Assembly (NCBI RefSeq): GCF_042767895.1
Contig: NC_091569.1
Span: 678,778 to 693,777 of the forward strand
DNA length: 15,000 nucleotides
Direction of reading: 5' to 3'
DNA from: Penaeus vannamei
Taxonomy: Eukaryota; Arthropoda; Malacostraca; Decapoda; Penaeidae
The notes beneath the pieces were generated by a model. The model saw nothing but the letters and a program-made list of their open reading frames with translations, had not been told where the DNA came from and did not search any database. Positions 12,397-15,000 of the stretch are shown here, piece by piece. The position numbers were made by a program, and so were the translations under genes. Within the stretch, counting starts at the first letter, position 1; every line of letters begins with the position of its first letter.

Positions 12397-13420
12397 GTCA
12401 GTGAGAGAGAGAGAGGGGGAGGGAGAGAGAGGGTGAGAAGGAGAGAGAGGGAGGCAGAGGAAAATCGCGAATAAAAGCCCCGAGAGAAAGTCCCTGCCCC
12501 CGGTGCCATTAACCCGGTTCGCTGTCCCGCAGGTCGACGAGCTTCGGTTCGCGGTGCGCAAGAGGGGGCTGGCGGTGGCGGACGTCGCACTCGAGAACCA
12601 GGTGACTTGTTTCTCTTCTTCCGAATGAACGAAAATAAAGGCGAAAATAACGTGATTTACAAATTACAGTATGAGCGAAATATTAAGCACTGCAGCGTGC
12701 ACAAAAGGCAAGATAAAACACAGCTCCACTGGGACAGGATACAAGTCATAACGTTTCGAACCTGCCACGGGTTCCTCATCAGGCAAAATGAAAACCGAAA
12801 TGGATTTTTGTTTTGTTTTTATTCCCACTGAGGCTGTGTTTTATCTAATAGCATTTGCTGTTGATATTGCACTAGAGAGAACACAAAGACAAGTGTATTG
12901 GAATAGCAGGGAATTTGAAGCCCATGGGAGGGGCGTGTGAGGGCGGATTTATACTGACCTTTGACCTTCCCGCGCGCACAGATGACCCGGCTTCTGGACC
13001 AGCTGGACTGCTTCCCCGAGTTCAGCGTCGGGGGACTCTTCAGTCTCTCCAGAGGCCGCCTAGTCAGTGTGAGTCGCCTCTTTATTCCTATTTTCTCTCA
13101 CTCACTCTCTCTCTCTCTCACTCTTTCTCTCTCTCTCTCTTTCTCTCACTCTCTTTCTCTTTCTCTTTCTCTCACTCTCACTCTTTCTCTCACTCTTACT
13201 CTCACTCTCACTCTCACTCTTTCTCTTTCTCTTTCTCTCTCTCTCTCTCTCTCTACTTGATATCAATATTATCAATATATATTTCCCTTGGTGAACATTC
13301 CCCTGAAGCGAGTGGCGAAGGCCCAGTGAGAGCATGAGGCTTCCTTCTCTTCCGCAGATCGGTGGCTTCATCGCGACGTACCTCGTGATCCTCCTGCAGT
13401 TCCAGGCGGCCGAGAAGTAG
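11419..13420 (+). CDS. Gustatory-receptor-family chemoreceptor, gene B; join(11419-12396, 12533-12601, 12982-13068, 13358-13420)
   Basis: Predicted seven-transmembrane GR, 398 residues, paralogue of gene A. Four phase-0 exons: donors gtcagt, gtgact, gtgagt; acceptors cgcag, cacag, cgcag. Hydrophobic segments are near residues 51-70, 87-107, 139-160, 170-195, 268-288, 299-320 and 379-393. The TM4-TM5 loop is about 40 residues shorter than in gene A. TYLVILLQF at 385-393 is the GR signature. The start ATG at 11419 has a reasonable context (gtcgcgATGG), and residues 12-30 match gene A at 16 of 19 positions. Role inferred from family: ligand-gated chemosensory channel in sensory neuron membranes. 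Introns are short (136, 380, 289 bp) and contain GA or CT tracts and a small mobile element. A poly(A) signal candidate follows at 13702. Ligand cannot be inferred. Confidence 0.9.
12397..12458. repeat. GA-rich tract abutting the gene B exon 1 donor
   Basis: gtcagtgagagagaga begins at the splice donor itself; GA with G-run interruptions continues for about 60 bases in intron 1. Confidence 0.85.
12533..12601 (+). other. Gene B coding exon 2 (23 codons)
   Basis: Bounded by tcccgcag and gtgact. It encodes VDELRFAVRKRGL then AVADVALENQ. Same size and phase as gene A exon 2. Confidence 0.88.
12712..12845 (-). mobile_element. 134-bp element with inverted termini and hammerhead-like core, in gene B intron 2
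   Basis: Terminal arms 12712-12734 and 12823-12845 are 23-base inverted repeats (20 of 23 identical; 21 of 23 pair in RNA with one G-U). On the minus strand the interior contains CTGATGA (12782-12776), a GAACC/GGTTC stem and GAAAC (12757-12753), the conserved core order of a hammerhead ribozyme. Such ribozymes are known in Penelope-like elements. One extra G between core and stem II, and unclear stems I and III near the core, leave activity uncertain. Confidence 0.55.
12982..13068 (+). other. Gene B coding exon 3 (29 codons)
   Basis: Bounded by cgcgcacag and gtgagt. It encodes MTRLLDQLDCFPEFSVGGLF then SLSRGRLVS. Same size and phase as gene A exon 3; the internal ATG at its first codon is not the gene start. 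Confidence 0.9.
13088..13255. repeat. CT/CACT microsatellite in gene B intron 3
   Basis: CT runs interspersed with CACT and TTTC units; about 170 bases of the 289-bp intron. Confidence 0.94.
13358..13420 (+). other. Gene B coding exon 4 (TM7 and stop)
   Basis: Bounded by cttccgcag. It encodes IGGFIATYLVILLQFQAAEK and then TAG (13418-13420). Contains the GR signature TYLVILLQF. Confidence 0.92.
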
Positions 13421-13701
13421 ACCTTCGAAGAAAACGGGAACCGGGGCTTGCGGTCACGTGATCTCCCGCCTTTTTTTGAATTTTGTCTTCTTGTGACTTC
13501 CGTGAATGTGGCCGAGATTTTAACGATTTTCTTTATATTCTACTCCCGATGGAAATACTTCTGAACTTTATCACCAAATTATCATTATCAGATTTAGAAA
13601 ATCAACTTCCTTTGTCTCTTGACTCACTTAGAATAAGGCAACATCTATTAATATATCACTCGTAATTCACACATCAATCAGCTTACATTATGATGTATAT
13701 G

Positions 13702-13707
13702 AATAAA
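13702..13707 (+). terminator. Candidate poly(A) signal of gene B
   Basis: AATAAA lies 282 bases after the gene B stop, the first perfect hexamer on this strand downstream. A 3'UTR of about 300 bases is inferred; no transcript evidence is available. Confidence 0.5.
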
Positions 13708-13769
13708 ACAGCATCATCAAAACCTGAAACGCAGTATCTTAAACTTTCCGAACCGACGCCTTCAAGCAG

Positions 13770-13862
13770 ACCGTCCCCGCAACACATTACTCAATTTCAC
13801 ACCGTCCCCGCAACACATTACTCAATATCACACCGTCCTCGCAACACATTGCTCAATTTCAC
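13770..13862 (+). repeat. 31-bp tandem repeat, three units
   Basis: accgtccccgcaacacatta plus ctcaatttcac repeats at 13770-13800, 13801-13831 and 13832-13862 with a few changes. It lies just past the candidate poly(A) signal of gene B. Confidence 0.92.
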
Positions 13863-14619
13863 ATCACACAATTCCTATTTTTCTTACCCACACACGCCAG
13901 CCATTGTTATTGTGGCCTTACACTCGCCATGTCCATGCCCCACGCCCACGGTTAAACCTGGCATCAGCGTGTTTGGCGCCCATTGATCTGGCGAACACCT
14001 TTCCCGGCCCTTCCTTTGTTCGGCGGGGCGGCACTACAGCAGCCTTCTACTGCGACGTCAGGATGTTGGGCAGAGGACCTGAGTGCTGTAGTTTCGCTTT
14101 TCGGGAGATGTGCGTGTGAAATTCCTCGGTTGCTGCACCGTATCACATTGTGCAGAGAGAAAGTGGGATTAATAGTTTTTTTTTCTTTAAAACTGGTAAG
14201 AATGATATTGATAAAGAGTAATAATGATGAATAATGATGGTTCGTACTTTTTTTTTTTTTTTGGGGGGGGGGTATCAGAATTCCGCGACTTTTCTAAGAG
14301 GGTTTGCGGCTCTTTTCATAGACTTCCTTGAGTGTTTGGTGCATATTCACTATACATATATCCCATTGCAGCGTGTACAATGAACGTAATTCATAACTGG
14401 CGTCAATATAAAAGACTTGAGTAATGATTTATTGTGTGCTTTATTGACACTTCAGCGACTAGTTGCCTATAATGGATTAGTATGTATCAATTTAGGCTTA
14501 GTAATTTTTCAACTTCTCTTTCCGTTACCTCAATCTTGCGTAGGATATTTAATTTCTTTCTGAAGACTTTCTCAGAATATAAATTGAAAAAAAAAGATTC
14601 TGTCAAGCTTTATTTTTTC
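13863..14619. other. Downstream intergenic DNA, no gene seen
   Basis: Contains a GC-richer patch (13980-14130) with short inverted repeats (actacagca 14033-14041 with tgctgtagt 14084-14092) and a T-run/G-run at 14248-14271. No open frame has a recognisable domain. Confidence 0.5.
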
Positions 14620-14634
14620 AAAGACAAATACTAT

Positions 14635-14731
14635 ATTTCCATGATTTTCCAAAGTTGAAAATAAAATTCCATGATATTCCAGATCTGAAAATTTAAATTT
14701 TAAGTTCCATGATTTTTCATGATTCTCCAAA
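14635..14731 (+). repeat. Degenerate ttccatgat repeats
   Basis: ttccatgattttccaaa, ttccatgatattccaga and ttccatgatttttcatgatt occur at about 14637, 14667 and 14705 with intervening AT-rich sequence, a loose period of 30-38 bases. Confidence 0.6.
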
Positions 14732-14739
14732 AAAAACTA

Positions 14740-15000
14740 TACGTATCCTATGATATAGTAATAGTCATAATAGTAATGAATATTATGATAGTAATAATTG
14801 TAATGATTATAACAGTAACTGTTAATGTCGGGGAAAATTTTAGAATACATAGAAGTGCAATTTTCTTTATGAATTACTGTCCCTGGACACGACCTTGAAA
14901 TTTATTCTATTTGTTCCAAAATAATATCTTTGTTTTTGCCCACGCCGCATTTTTTTTTTTTTTTTTTTTTTTTAATAGAAAATCCCGAGAAAAGACCCCA
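14740..15000. other. AT-rich DNA with a T run
   Basis: TAATAGTAATGAT-like low-complexity sequence and a T run at 14951-14973. Nothing coding seen. Confidence 0.5.

Noticed and set aside
11833..12561. 242-residue minus-strand open frame over gene B
   Set aside because: Antisense shadow that also crosses the GA-rich intron 1.
12607..12831. 74-residue plus-strand open frame in gene B intron 2
   Set aside because: It overlaps the inverted-repeat mobile element, and splice sites on both sides place it in an intron.
13690..14234. Small open frames downstream of gene B
   Set aside because: They cover the 31-bp repeat or GC-rich patch and show no domain or splice continuation.

Overview
The window looks like nuclear DNA from a crustacean, most likely a decapod and possibly a penaeid shrimp. 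The coding exons are split by short GT-AG introns, and the two real genes are chemoreceptors of the arthropod gustatory receptor (GR) superfamily. Simple-sequence repeats occupy about 2 kb of the 15 kb, a density typical of penaeid genomes. The taxon is inferred from this texture, not from a marker gene.

Layout. Positions 66-3904 (minus strand) hold GR gene A, with four coding exons joined at 3904-2798, 2526-2458, 2022-1936 and 134-66 (443 residues). Positions 11419-13420 (plus strand) hold GR gene B, with four coding exons joined at 11419-12396, 12533-12601, 12982-13068 and 13358-13420 (398 residues). All introns in both genes are phase 0. Exon 2 is 23 codons and exon 3 is 29 codons in both genes, and the last exon of each carries the GR hallmark TYxxxxxQF. 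The two are diverged paralogues in divergent (head-to-head) orientation, probably both bitter/sugar/CO2-type chemosensory channels of sensory neurons; their ligands cannot be read from sequence.

The 7.5 kb between the genes is repeat-rich and has no other convincing host gene. It contains CT, TA, TG/CA and GATA microsatellites, an inverted pair of tRNA-like sequences (4738-4883), a cluster of CRE-like TGACGT sites (6285-6354), the decayed C-terminal end of a non-LTR retrotransposon ORF2 (about 6826-7160), a 20-bp minisatellite of about 22 units (8422-8868), a long near-perfect hairpin sitting inside an AC microsatellite (10111-10262) and a tRNA-derived SINE-like remnant (about 10438-10612, minus).

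The introns carry mobile DNA too. Intron 3 of gene A holds two inverted copies of a roughly 90-bp repeat. Intron 2 of gene B holds a 134-bp element with terminal inverted repeats around a hammerhead-ribozyme-like core of the kind known from Penelope-like elements. Downstream of gene B there is a plausible poly(A) signal, a 3 x 31-bp tandem repeat, and AT-rich DNA without recognisable genes.
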